From an uncultured bacterium (GTDB lineage Bacteria; Bacillota; Clostridia; Oscillospirales; Ruminococcaceae): 34,511 nt of DNA. Shown here piece after piece: positions 1-6,964 of this stretch; within the stretch, counting starts at the first letter, position 1; every line of letters begins with the position of its first letter. Below the pieces are notes generated by a model. That model was not told the DNA's origin. It searched no databases and worked only from the letters and a program-made list of their open reading frames with translations. Both the position numbers and the translations under genes were made by a program. The stretch is taken from assembly GCA_905214345.1 (NCBI GenBank), contig CAJMLV010000029.1:1-34511 (forward strand), given 5' to 3'.

Positions 1-120
1 TCCAGGGCCGCAGCCCTGGTCGGCGTCCACCGCCTCGAAACGGTGGCGGTTTTTCCGTCGCTTTTTGGCGGCAAAAAGCGACAACTCTCCGGCAGACTGC
101 CGTCTGCCCAGAAGCAAGAA
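1..120. repeat. Right-hand end of a composite hairpin repeat (copy R1)
   Basis: The window opens inside a repeat shared with five other intergenic sites. In order it has: a hairpin with stem CCAGGGC/GCCCTGG and loop CGCA (2-19); a hairpin with stem CCACCG/CGGTGG and eight-base loop CCTCGAAA (27-46); a hairpin with stem GTCGCTTTTTG/CAAAAAGCGAC (57-82); and a GGCAGAC/GTCTGCC hairpin (91-108). The same order forms the right arm of the full copies at 3289-3641 and 30529-30932, so the rest of this copy should lie just before the window. No gene is visible here. Confidence 0.85.
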
Positions 121-341
121 ACAATCAAAAACCAAGCGGGGTTCACCCGCATCTCCCACATTTCGGAACCATTCGTCCCAGCGGGATTTCTTCTTTGATT
201 GTACCGCAATTTTCGCAATCTTTCAAGCAATCCCGTCAATTTAACTTGTAAAAAGAAAATCGTATACTAGGGGCAGAACGACAGGCGGGAATGCACCGTC
301 CGCCGGCCCCTTCAAGCAACTGTTAAGGAGTGTGTATCATC
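121..341 (+). promoter_or_regulatory. Upstream region and possible promoter of uxuB-uxuA
   Basis: This stretch contains no gene. TATACT at 263-268 is a plausible -10 box, about 73 bases before the chosen start codon. The matching -35 position (about 240-245, TTTAAC) is poor, which would suit a promoter needing an activator, but that is inference. A good ribosome binding site, AAGGAG, lies at 325-330. I found no convincing long dyad between the -10 box and the start. Confidence 0.45.
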
Positions 342-1955
342 ATGCAAATGAACGCTGCATCTATCAAAAACCAGAAGGCCGAATGGGAAGCCCTGGGCGT
401 CAAGCTGCCCGCTTTTGACCACGAGGCTGTCACCGCCGCCACCAAGGCCCATCCCATCTGGGTCCACTTCGGCGCCGGCAACATTTTCCGCGGTTTCGTC
501 GCCGCTCTGCAGCAGCGCCTGCTGAACGAAGGTCTGTCCGACAAGGGCATCATCGCCGCCGACACCTTCGACTACGACATCATCGACAAGATCTACACCC
601 CTTACGACTGCCTGACCATGAACGTGACCCTGAATCCCGACGGCACCACCAGCCGTGAGATCATCGGTTCCGTTGCCGAAGGCCTGCGCGCCAACTCCGC
701 CGACGCCGAGATGATGGCCCGCTTCAAGGAGATCTTCACCGATCCCGGTCTGCAGATGATCTCCTTCACCATCACCGAGAAGGGCTACGCCCTGTACCGT
801 CCCGACGGCAGCCTGATGCCCGTTGTCCAGGCCGACATGGACGAAGGCCCCGCCTCCGCCCGCCATGCCATGAGCATGGTCGCCGCCCTGCTGTTCGAGC
901 GCTTCAAGGCCAACGCCGCTCCTCTGGCTGTGGTCAGCATGGACAACTGCTCTCACAACGGCGAAAAGCTGCAGTCCAGCGTCATGACCGTTGCCAAGGC
1001 CTGGGCCGAAAAGGGCTTCGTGGGTCAGGATTTCATCGACTACCTGACCGATGAGACCAAGATCACCTTCCCCTGGTCCATGATCGACAAGATCACCCCC
1101 CGTCCCCACAAGATCGTGGAGGATGCTCTGGCTGCCGACGGCATCGAGGGCATGACCCCCATCGTCACCTCCAAGAACACCTTCATTGCGGCCTTTGTCA
1201 ACGCCGAGCGTCCGCAGTACCTGGTCATCGAGGACAAGTTCCCCAACGGCCGTCCCCCGCTGGAAAAGGCCGGCGTCTACCTGACCGACCGCGACACCGT
1301 CAACAAGACCGAGCGCATGAAGGTCACCACCTGCCTGAACCCCCTGCACACCGCCATGAGCGTTTACGGCTGCATGCTGGGCTACACCCTGATCTGCGAC
1401 GAGATGAAGGACGCCGACATCGTCGCCCTCATCAAGCGCCTGGGCTACCAGGAAGGCCTGCCCGTGGTCGTTGACCCCAAGATCCTCGACCCCAAGGCTT
1501 TCATCGACGAAGTCGTGGAGCAGCGTCTGCCCAACCCCTTCATGCCCGACGCTCCCCAGCGTATCGCCACCGATACTTCCCAGAAGGTGGGCATCCGCTT
1601 CGGTGAGACCATCAAGAGCTACATCGCCGAAGGCCGCGACCTGAACACCCTGGTTTCCATTCCTCTGGCTCTGGCCGGCTGGCTGCGTTACCTGCTGGCT
1701 GTGGACGACGAAGGCAAGGCTTTCGAAGTTTCCGCCGACCCGCTGAAGGACGACCTGCAGGCCAAGCTCGCCGGCATCGAAGTGGGCAAGCCCGAAACCT
1801 ACAACGGCCAGCTGAAGAACATCCTGAACAACGCTTCCATCTTCGGCACCGATCTGACCCAGACCGTGCTGGCCGACAAGATCGAACAGTACTTTGTGGC
1901 GGAACTGGCCGGCCCCGGCGCCGTGCGCAAGACCCTGCACGAAGCTCTGCAGTAA
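342..1955 (+). CDS. uxuB: Fructuronate reductase (mannitol dehydrogenase family)
   Basis: This is an NAD-dependent oxidoreductase of the polyol/mannitol dehydrogenase family, about 537 residues. In the glucuronate branch it would interconvert D-fructuronate and D-mannonate in the cytoplasm. An N-terminal nucleotide-binding motif reads HFGAGNIFRGF near residues 40-50, and family motifs SMDNCSHNGEKL and CNPLHTAMSVYG follow. ATG 342 is preferred over the in-frame GTG 330, which overlaps the AAGGAG at 325-330; ATG 348 is also possible. The next gene, uxuA, starts 47 bases later and supplies the following step, which supports fructuronate over mannitol as substrate. The protein is longer than E. 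coli UxuB (about 486 residues). Codon use is strongly biased (AAG, TTC, GAC), suggesting high expression. Sequence alone cannot fully exclude another polyol substrate. Confidence 0.88.
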   Translation: MQMNAASIKNQKAEWEALGVKLPAFDHEAVTAATKAHPIWVHFGAGNIFRGFVAALQQRLLNEGLSDKGIIAADTFDYDIIDKIYTPYDCLTMNVTLNPDGTTSREIIGSVAEGLRANSADAEMMARFKEIFTDPGLQMISFTITEKGYALYRPDGSLMPVVQADMDEGPASARHAMSMVAALLFERFKANAAPLAVVSMDNCSHNGEKLQSSVMTVAKAWAEKGFVGQDFIDYLTDETKITFPWSMIDKITPRPHKIVEDALAADGIEGMTPIVTSKNTFIAAFVNAERPQYLVIEDKFPNGRPPLEKAGVYLTDRDTVNKTERMKVTTCLNPLHTAMSVYGCMLGYTLICDEMKDADIVALIKRLGYQEGLPVVVDPKILDPKAFIDEVVEQRLPNPFMPDAPQRIATDTSQKVGIRFGETIKSYIAEGRDLNTLVSIPLALAGWLRYLLAVDDEGKAFEVSADPLKDDLQAKLAGIEVGKPETYNGQLKNILNNASIFGTDLTQTVLADKIEQYFVAELAGPGAVRKTLHEALQ

Positions 1956-2002
1956 TCTTTCGCCCCCAAAGGGCGTGACACCAATATAAAGGAGGACAAC
2001 CT

Positions 2003-3100
2003 ATGCCTATGCAAATGGGATGGCGCTGGTATGGTGAGGGCAACGACCCCATCACCCTCGGCGACATCAAACAGATCCCCGGCGTGTCCACCATCGTGTG
2101 GGCCCTGCATGACAAGATGCCCGGCGAAATCTGGGAAGTGGACGAGATCAAGAAAGTGGTGGACCAGATCGAAGCCGCCGGCTTCAACGCCGATGTGGTG
2201 GAATCTGTCAACGTCCATGACGACATCAAGATCGGCCTGCCCACCCGCGACGCCCTGATCGAGAACTACAAGCAGTGCATCCGCAACCTGTCCAAGTTCG
2301 GCGTCAAGGTCATCTGCTACAACTTCATGCCCGTCTTCGACTGGACCCGCACCGACCTGTTCCATCCGGTGGGCGACGGTTCCACCGCCCTGTTCTATCA
2401 GAAGGACATGATCCAGGACGACTACAAGGCCATGGCCGAGTACATCCTGAACTTCACCGAGAAGTACAACATGACCTTCCCCGGCTGGGAACCCGAGCGC
2501 ATGGCCAAGCTGGACGAGCTGTTCAAGGCTTACGCCCCCGTCACCAAGGAAAAGCTGTGGGAGAACCTGAAGTACTTCCTGGAAGCCATCATGCCCACCT
2601 GCCGTGAATGCGACATCAAGATGGCCATTCACATGGACGATCCCCCGTGGGACATCTTCGGCCTGCCCCGCCTGATGGTGGACGAGGAGAGCATCAACCG
2701 TTTCCTGACCATGGTGGACGATCCGTACAACTGCCTGACCCTGTGCTCCGGCAGCCTGAACGCCAACCCCAACAACAATGTTGCCGACATCGTGCGCAAG
2801 CATTGCGACCGCATCGCGTTTGCCCACATCCGCAACATCCACCACTTCCCCAACGGCGACTTCTCCGAGGCTGCTCACCGCGACTGCTGCGGCGAGACCG
2901 GCATCATCGAGATCCTGCGCGCTTACCATGACTGCGGCTTCGAGGGCTATATCCGCCCCGACCATGGCCGTCAGCTGTGGGAGGAAGGCCCCGGCAACTG
3001 CCGCCCCGGCTACGGCAAGTATGACCGTGCTCTGGGCATCCAGTATATGCTGGGCGTCTGGGACCTGCTCGACCGTCTGGACGAGGAAAAGAAGAAGTAA
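2003..3100 (+). CDS. uxuA: Mannonate dehydratase
   Basis: This 365-residue protein belongs to the UxuA family of xylose-isomerase-like TIM barrels. It dehydrates D-mannonate to 2-keto-3-deoxygluconate using a divalent metal. The start MPMQMGWRWYG and the motif GVSTIVWALHD are typical. Later segments AIHMDDPPWDIFGLPR, LCSGSLNANPNN, IAFAHIRNIHHF and YIRPDHGRQLW carry the metal-binding and substrate-binding His, Asp and Cys residues of the family. Length matches the family norm (roughly 350-395). A strong AAAGGAGG site (1988-1995) sits just before ATG 2003. With uxuB it forms a two-gene operon, ended by a hairpin at 3131-3158. KDG kinase and aldolase, the next enzymes, are not in this window. 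Confidence 0.96.
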   Translation: MPMQMGWRWYGEGNDPITLGDIKQIPGVSTIVWALHDKMPGEIWEVDEIKKVVDQIEAAGFNADVVESVNVHDDIKIGLPTRDALIENYKQCIRNLSKFGVKVICYNFMPVFDWTRTDLFHPVGDGSTALFYQKDMIQDDYKAMAEYILNFTEKYNMTFPGWEPERMAKLDELFKAYAPVTKEKLWENLKYFLEAIMPTCRECDIKMAIHMDDPPWDIFGLPRLMVDEESINRFLTMVDDPYNCLTLCSGSLNANPNNNVADIVRKHCDRIAFAHIRNIHHFPNGDFSEAAHRDCCGETGIIEILRAYHDCGFEGYIRPDHGRQLWEEGPGNCRPGYGKYDRALGIQYMLGVWDLLDRLDEEKKK

Positions 3101-3130
3101 AACAAGGCTGTTTTATGGCCTGGTTTTTGG

Positions 3131-3158
3131 CCCGCACCTGCCCGGTGCGGGCTTTTTG
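3131..3158 (+). terminator. Rho-independent terminator of uxuB-uxuA
   Basis: A perfect 8-bp stem CCCGCACC/GGTGCGGG with loop TGCCC is followed by CTTTTTG. It begins 30 bases after the uxuA stop. The T-run leads directly into the first hairpin of the adjacent repeat. Confidence 0.9.
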
Positions 3159-3245
3159 TTTGCCGCTGTGCGGCAAACAAAAAAGCAACGCGCAGCGTTG
3201 TTTCCGAAATCGGGCGGCCGCGAACAGCGGCCAATGATAGGGGGC
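3158..3245. repeat. Three-hairpin repeat, family B (copy 1)
   Basis: Three hairpins lie in tandem: GTTTGCCG/CGGCAAAC (3158-3178), CAACGC-GCA-GCGTTG (3186-3200), and GGCCGC/GCGGCC (about 3216-3232), joined by the conserved linker TTTCCGAAAT. The same order recurs at 4674-4746. The first stem differs between the copies but still pairs (inner pairs GC in one, CC/GG in the other), so structure appears conserved. Confidence 0.8.
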
Positions 3246-3288
3246 AGACGGCAGGCTGCCGAGGGGAACGGCTTCTAGCCGATAGGTT

Positions 3289-3641
3289 GTTCCTTTTTGG
3301 CGTCAAAAAGGAACCGAAAAACCGCCACCGTTTCGATGCGGTGGACGCCGACCAGGGCTGCGGCCCTGGACCCGGGGTGTGCGGCCACCTAACGACGGCC
3401 TACTCAGGCTCTGGGGAGCCTGAGCAAGGAATGGATTTGAAAAAGCACAAGGGAAAGTTCCTGCTTAGCAGCCGTTCCCGGGCAATGGTATTCAAACTTT
3501 TTCCTTGTTCACCGGGCCCCAGCCCGGTGAATAGGCCGTCGTGAGGTGGCCGCATCTTGGGGTCTGGGGCCGCAGCCCCAGCCGGCGGCCGCCGCATCGG
3601 AACGGCGGGACTTTTCGCTTCCTTTTGGTCACAAAAGGAAG
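3289..3641. repeat. Full composite palindromic repeat (copy R2)
   Basis: A 353-base imperfect palindrome fills most of the 755-base gap between uxuA and the lipoprotein gene. The left arm holds GTTCCTTTTTG/CAAAAAGGAAC (3289-3314), CCACCG-TTTCGATG-CGGTGG (3325-3344), CCAGGGC-TGCG-GCCCTGG (3352-3369), a 21-base segment (3382-3402), and CTCAGGCT/AGCCTGAG (3403-3424). The right arm mirrors this: TTCACCGGGC/GCCCGGTGAA (3508-3531), a segment complementary to 3382-3402 except at one base (3532-3552), CTGGGGC/GCCCCAG (3564-3581), CCGCCG-CATCGGAA-CGGCGG (3589-3608), and CTTCCTTTTG/CAAAAGGAAG (3618-3641). The centre, 3425-3507, differs from the centre of the other full copy. A small AACGGC/GCCGTT hairpin follows at about 3647-3664. 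No coding sequence is credible inside. Confidence 0.9.
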
Positions 3642-3738
3642 GACTAAACGGCTAAATGCCGTTTCCTAAGAAGCAAGCAACAAAAAGGCAAGCAAAACAA
3701 AGACTCCCATTGTTTACATGTGAATTTTCCCCGGCCCC

Positions 3739-3767
3739 TTGTACCAAGGTAGGAAATCGGGTATAAT
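3739..3767 (+). promoter_or_regulatory. Promoter of the lipoprotein gene
   Basis: TTGTAC (3739-3744) and TATAAT (3762-3767) are separated by 17 bases. This gives a leader of about 80 bases before ATG 3856 and makes the lipoprotein gene its own transcription unit. Confidence 0.7.
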
Positions 3768-3855
3768 AAACTAAGATTTGCTAAAAAAACGGCATGGCGC
3801 GGTTCTGACTGCAATACGCCGAAATCACGAGCTTCCCCACTGGAGGGTAAACAAT

Positions 3856-4464
3856 ATGAGCCTGAAAAAACGTCTGGCCGCACTGGCCATGGCCGGGGTC
3901 ATGGCCCTGTCCCTGACTGCCTGCAGCCCCAAAGAAATGCTGTCCAACGCCATTCTGAGCACCGCTACCCTGCTGGGCTTCCGCAGTGCCGATGACAGCG
4001 ACGAGGACGAAGCCCCCGAAAAGGTGGCCGAATCCGGCGGCAACATCACCTTCCCCGAAGGAATGGAAACCAGCAGCCGCTTTGTGAACGAGGTCCACGG
4101 CGATACGCTGTACATCTCCTTCAACGGCATCCAGAACCGCAGCACCGACTATTTCGTGGCGGGCAGCGACAGCGTGACCATCACCGGCTACGCCACCACC
4201 GACTCCGCCACCATCAACGAGTTCAAGGCGGCGATCTGGGAACTGTCCGAGGACCGTACCCAGACCAGCTACGTGCAGGGCACCACCGTCTACTTCCCCA
4301 CCGGCGGCGAATGTTCCACCGCTACCGTGTCCGGCCTGACCCCCGGCAAGATGTACAAGGTCTACGTGAGTTATGACTCCGGCAGCTACTACATCACCGG
4401 CGGCATGACCGTTACCGGCATCGGCAGCGAGGAAATGACCACGGTGGAGACCGACGAAGACTAA
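3856..4464 (+). CDS. Putative lipoprotein of unknown function
   Basis: I do not recognise a family. The 202-residue protein starts with a lipoprotein signal: basic MSLKKR, a hydrophobic stretch, then lipobox LTAC with the lipidated Cys at residue 23. It should therefore be anchored on the outer face of the membrane. After the anchor comes an acidic linker (DDSDEDEAPEK, about residues 55-65), then a Thr/Ser- and Tyr-rich region with alternating hydrophobic residues suggesting a small beta-sandwich. The segment LTPGKMYKVYVSY near residue 172 resembles a fibronectin-III-like strand pattern. ATG 3856 is chosen because GGAGGG at 3842-3847 precedes it and the signal peptide begins there; an upstream TTG at 3778 in the same frame is rejected. 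It has its own promoter and terminator. The beta-sandwich is inference. Confidence 0.8.
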   Translation: MSLKKRLAALAMAGVMALSLTACSPKEMLSNAILSTATLLGFRSADDSDEDEAPEKVAESGGNITFPEGMETSSRFVNEVHGDTLYISFNGIQNRSTDYFVAGSDSVTITGYATTDSATINEFKAAIWELSEDRTQTSYVQGTTVYFPTGGECSTATVSGLTPGKMYKVYVSYDSGSYYITGGMTVTGIGSEEMTTVETDED

Positions 4465-4475
4465 ACACGGCGAAG

Positions 4476-4504
4476 GGGCCGGCCCGAGGGTCGGCCCTTT
4501 TTTT
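4476..4504 (+). terminator. Terminator of the lipoprotein gene
   Basis: A GGGCCG/CGGCCC stem with a ten-base loop is followed by seven T residues. It begins 11 bases after the stop codon. Confidence 0.85.
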
Positions 4505-4553
4505 GCGGGTATCGCCAAAAGGCGACCCTGCGTAAGGGGGCAGTTTTACCGTT

Positions 4554-4805
4554 AACGGCATCTTGCCGTTTGGACCTTCCTTTTCGTGCCCGAAAAGGAA
4601 GCGAAAAGGGCCCGCCGTTCCGATGCGGCGGCCGCAGCCCTGGTCGGCGTCCACCGCCTCGAAACGGTGGCGGTTTGCCCCGCAGGGGCAAGCAACGCGC
4701 AGCGTTGTTTCCGAAATTGGCGGCCGCGTTCAGCGGCAATCTAGAGGGCGCCACCTAAATTTCACGGCGGCAAAAAGCGACAACCCTACGGCTAGCAGCC
4801 ATTTC
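4554..4805. repeat. Rearranged composite repeat (copy R3) with an inserted family B unit
   Basis: This copy fills the 376-base gap before the DMT permease. It has AACGGC/GCCGTT (4554-4570), CTTCCTTTTCG-TGCC-CGAAAAGGAAG (4576-4601) and CCGCCG-TTCCGATG-CGGCGG (4612-4631). It then jumps straight to right-arm sequence: half of the CAGCCCTGG module and CCACCG-CCTCGAAA-CGGTGG (4651-4670). A family B unit (4674-4746) follows where copy R1 continues into its GTCGCTTTTTG hairpin. Only the right half of that hairpin survives (4766-4781). The long-stem core of the full copies is missing. The pattern suggests deletion of the core plus insertion or recombination with family B. Confidence 0.8.
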
Positions 4806-4840
4806 CCAAGAGGCAACTAAAAAGCAGGAGGAATCTCATC

Positions 4841-5782
4841 ATGCAACACCCCACCCTTGACCGCACCCAGCTGCGCAACACGCTGCTGCTGGTGCTGGGC
4901 GCCCTGATCTGGGGCGTGGCGTTTGTGGCCCAGAGCGTCGGCAGCGGCTATGTGGGCGCCTACACCTTTCTGGCGGCCCGCAGCTGGCTGGCCTGTGCTT
5001 TTCTGCTGGGCCTGATGCTGGTACGCCGGGGCATGCAGCACCGCAAAGGCGTGCGCCTGCCTTTCTGGATCGCCCCCAAAAAACTGCTGGTGGGCGGTGT
5101 GTTCTGCGGTATCGCCCTGTTTGCGGCATCGGCGGCCCAGCAGATGGGCATCGGCACCACCAGCACCGCCAAGGCGGGCTTTCTCACCGCGCTGTACGTG
5201 GTCATCGTGCCGGTGCTGGGCCTGTTCGCAGGCCGCCGTCCCGGCGCCAAGCTGTGGGTCTGTGTGGCCGTGAGCGTGGCCGGGCTGTATCTGCTGTGCA
5301 TGGCCGGGCGGGATACCCTCTCCCTCACCGGCGGCGAATGGCAGCTGCTGCTCTGTGCCCTGCTGTTCAGCATCCAGATCGTGCTGGTGGGGCACTTCGG
5401 CCCCCAGCTGGACGGCGTGCAGCTGAGTTTTGCGGAGTTTTTCACCACCTCGGTGCTGTCCACCATCTTCATGTTCATCTTTGAATCCCCCGACCCCGCC
5501 CAGCTGGCCGGGGCGGCGGTGTCCATCCTGTACTGCGGCATTTTGTCCAGCGGTGTGGGCTACACCCTGCAGATCATCGGCCAGAAAGACCTGGACCCCA
5601 CCATCGCCAGCCTGGCCATGTGCCTGGAAAGCGTTTTCAGCGCTCTGGCCGGGTGGCTGGTGCTGCACCAGACCCTCTCCACCGTGGAGACCCTGGGCTG
5701 CTGCCTGATGTTCGCCGCCATCGTGGGCGCCCAGCTGCCCGGGCGCAAAAAGGCCGAAGCCGAAACCCCCAGCCAATCCTGA
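4841..5782 (+). CDS. EamA-domain DMT-superfamily permease
   Basis: This 313-residue integral membrane protein has two EamA-type halves, each of about five hydrophobic segments (roughly residues 10-135 and 145-290), as in drug/metabolite exporters. Typical motifs are LGALIWGVAFVAQS near the start, TAKAGFLTALYVVIVPVLG, and the second-half segment ASLAMCLESVFSALAGWLVL. It likely exports or imports a small metabolite; the substrate cannot be read from sequence. ATG 4841 follows AGGAGG (4826-4831). No promoter is obvious in the repeat-filled region upstream, so its leader may consist largely of repeat copy R3. A hairpin terminator follows the stop codon by 6 bases. Confidence 0.92.
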   Translation: MQHPTLDRTQLRNTLLLVLGALIWGVAFVAQSVGSGYVGAYTFLAARSWLACAFLLGLMLVRRGMQHRKGVRLPFWIAPKKLLVGGVFCGIALFAASAAQQMGIGTTSTAKAGFLTALYVVIVPVLGLFAGRRPGAKLWVCVAVSVAGLYLLCMAGRDTLSLTGGEWQLLLCALLFSIQIVLVGHFGPQLDGVQLSFAEFFTTSVLSTIFMFIFESPDPAQLAGAAVSILYCGILSSGVGYTLQIIGQKDLDPTIASLAMCLESVFSALAGWLVLHQTLSTVETLGCCLMFAAIVGAQLPGRKKAEAETPSQS

Positions 5783-5787
5783 ACCCT

Positions 5788-5813
5788 GCCCCGCCTGCCC
5801 GGCGGGGCTTTTC
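5788..5813 (+). terminator. Terminator of the DMT permease gene
   Basis: A perfect GCCCCGCC/GGCGGGGC stem with a five-base loop is followed by TTTT. Confidence 0.85.
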
Positions 5814-5837
5814 AAATAGGAAGTTTTCGTGTACAAT
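5809..5837 (+). promoter_or_regulatory. Probable promoter of the DUF5662-YbaK operon
   Basis: TACAAT (5832-5837) is a good -10 box. TTTTCA (5809-5814) lies 17 bases upstream as a weak -35 box and overlaps the T-run of the previous terminator. Confidence 0.5.
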
Positions 5838-5872
5838 CAAAAGCAGAATTTTCCCCAAGGAGGCGCCCGGCC

Positions 5873-6412
5873 GTGTGGCATCCCATCAAGCACTATAAGA
5901 CCATCCACCACCACAAGATGCTGGTCATGCATTACTGTTTCCGCTGCGGGCTCTACCGCCAGGGCCTGCTCCACGACCTGAGCAAGCTGGCGCCGGTGGA
6001 GTTCCTGGCCGGGGCCAAGTACTGGCAGGGCAACTGCAGCCCCAACAACGCCCAGCGCAAGGCCGAAGGCTGCAGCACCGCCTGGCTGCACCACAAGGGG
6101 CGGAACAAACATCATCTGGAATACTGGATCGACTACGCCCCCCAGGGCCCCCACGCCCTGGCCGGGATGCGGATGCCCGAACGGTATGTGGCCGAGATGA
6201 TCTGCGACCGCATCGCCGCCAGCCGCAACTATATGGGGGACAAATACACCGACGCCGCAGCCTGGGACTACTACGCCCGGAGCAAGGACCACTACGTCAT
6301 GCACCCGGACAGCCGCGCCCAGCTGGAGACCGCCCTCTCCATCCTGCGGGACGAGGGAGAGGACGCCTGCTTTGCCTATGTGCGCACCCAGCTTCTGGGC
6401 AAGCGCCGCTGA
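5873..6412 (+). CDS. DUF5662 family protein
   Basis: This 179-residue cytoplasmic protein matches what I know of the DUF5662 family, common in Firmicutes and of unknown biochemical function. Visible hallmarks are CFRCGLYRQGLLHDLSKL near residues 22-39, SPNNAQRK, and the histidine-rich WLHHKGRNKHHLEYWIDY near residues 75-92. The HD pair in LLHDLSK and the later HH pairs suggest a metal-binding site like that of HD-domain hydrolases; this is inference. It starts with GTG at 5873, nine bases after AAGGAGG (5857-5863). The YbaK-type gene begins 19 bases after its stop, so the two are probably co-transcribed. Confidence 0.88.
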   Translation: MWHPIKHYKTIHHHKMLVMHYCFRCGLYRQGLLHDLSKLAPVEFLAGAKYWQGNCSPNNAQRKAEGCSTAWLHHKGRNKHHLEYWIDYAPQGPHALAGMRMPERYVAEMICDRIAASRNYMGDKYTDAAAWDYYARSKDHYVMHPDSRAQLETALSILRDEGEDACFAYVRTQLLGKRR

Positions 6413-6431
6413 AAAAGGGGAGAAAATACTT

Positions 6432-6914
6432 ATGTCCATTGAGAATGTGCGGAAGTATCTGGAACAGTTCGGCCTGGCCGACCGGGTGATGGAGCTGGAA
6501 GATTGCAGCGCCACCGTGGCCCAGGCCGCCGCCGACCTGGGCTGCGAGGAAGCCCGCATCGCCAAGACCATGGCATTCCTGACCAAACAGGGGGCCATTC
6601 TGGTGGTGATGGCCGGGGACGCCCGGGTGAACAACAGCCTGTACAAGGCAAAATTCGGGGAAAAGGCGGTGATGATCGCCCCCGACCGCCTGCCGGAACT
6701 GGTGGGCCATCCCATGGGCGGCGTCTGCCCCTTCGACCATGTGCCGGGGGTGCCCGTCTACCTGGACGAAAGCCTGCGCCGGTTCGACATCGTCTACCCC
6801 GCCGCCGGTACCAACCACAGTGCCGTGCGGCTGACCATCCCGGAACTGGAAGGTTCGGTGCAGGAGTTCGCGGGCTGGGTGGACCTGGGCAAAGGCTGGC
6901 GCCCGGAAGAATAA
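6432..6914 (+). CDS. YbaK/EbsC-type aminoacyl-tRNA deacylase
   Basis: This 160-residue single-domain protein has the YbaK/ProX fold. It would hydrolyse mischarged tRNA, removing amino acids such as Cys, Ala or Ser wrongly loaded onto tRNA. Key features are the invariant lysine in ARIAKTMAF (about residue 45), the GDARVN segment, and GGVCPF, the family's GGxxPF motif. The length is the norm for free-standing family members. ATG 6432 follows AGGGGAG (6416-6422); the frame stays open upstream but lacks a better start. It is the second gene after the DUF5662 protein. Which tRNA it edits cannot be decided from sequence. Confidence 0.92.
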   Translation: MSIENVRKYLEQFGLADRVMELEDCSATVAQAAADLGCEEARIAKTMAFLTKQGAILVVMAGDARVNNSLYKAKFGEKAVMIAPDRLPELVGHPMGGVCPFDHVPGVPVYLDESLRRFDIVYPAAGTNHSAVRLTIPELEGSVQEFAGWVDLGKGWRPEE

Positions 6915-6964
6915 AACCGTTTCCCCGGCGGCCGGGGAGATATATTACAAGAAAACCAAAGAAA

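Noticed and set aside
57..82. GTCGCTTTTTG/CAAAAAGCGAC-type hairpins as ordinary intrinsic terminators
   Set aside because: The T-run lies inside the stem, not after it, and true terminators already precede most copies. They are better described as repeat modules.
312..1940. Minus-strand open frame opposite uxuB, with similar shadows opposite scrA (8312-9829) and fabF (27916-29880)
   Set aside because: These have the same composition bias (Gly, His, Val, Gln) and no ribosome site or recognisable domain. They are reverse-strand shadows of codon-biased genes.
3287..3597. Small open frames inside the composite repeats (also at 30491-30751 and 30834-31072)
   Set aside because: They read through stems and loops of the palindrome, have no ribosome sites, and do not keep frame between copies.
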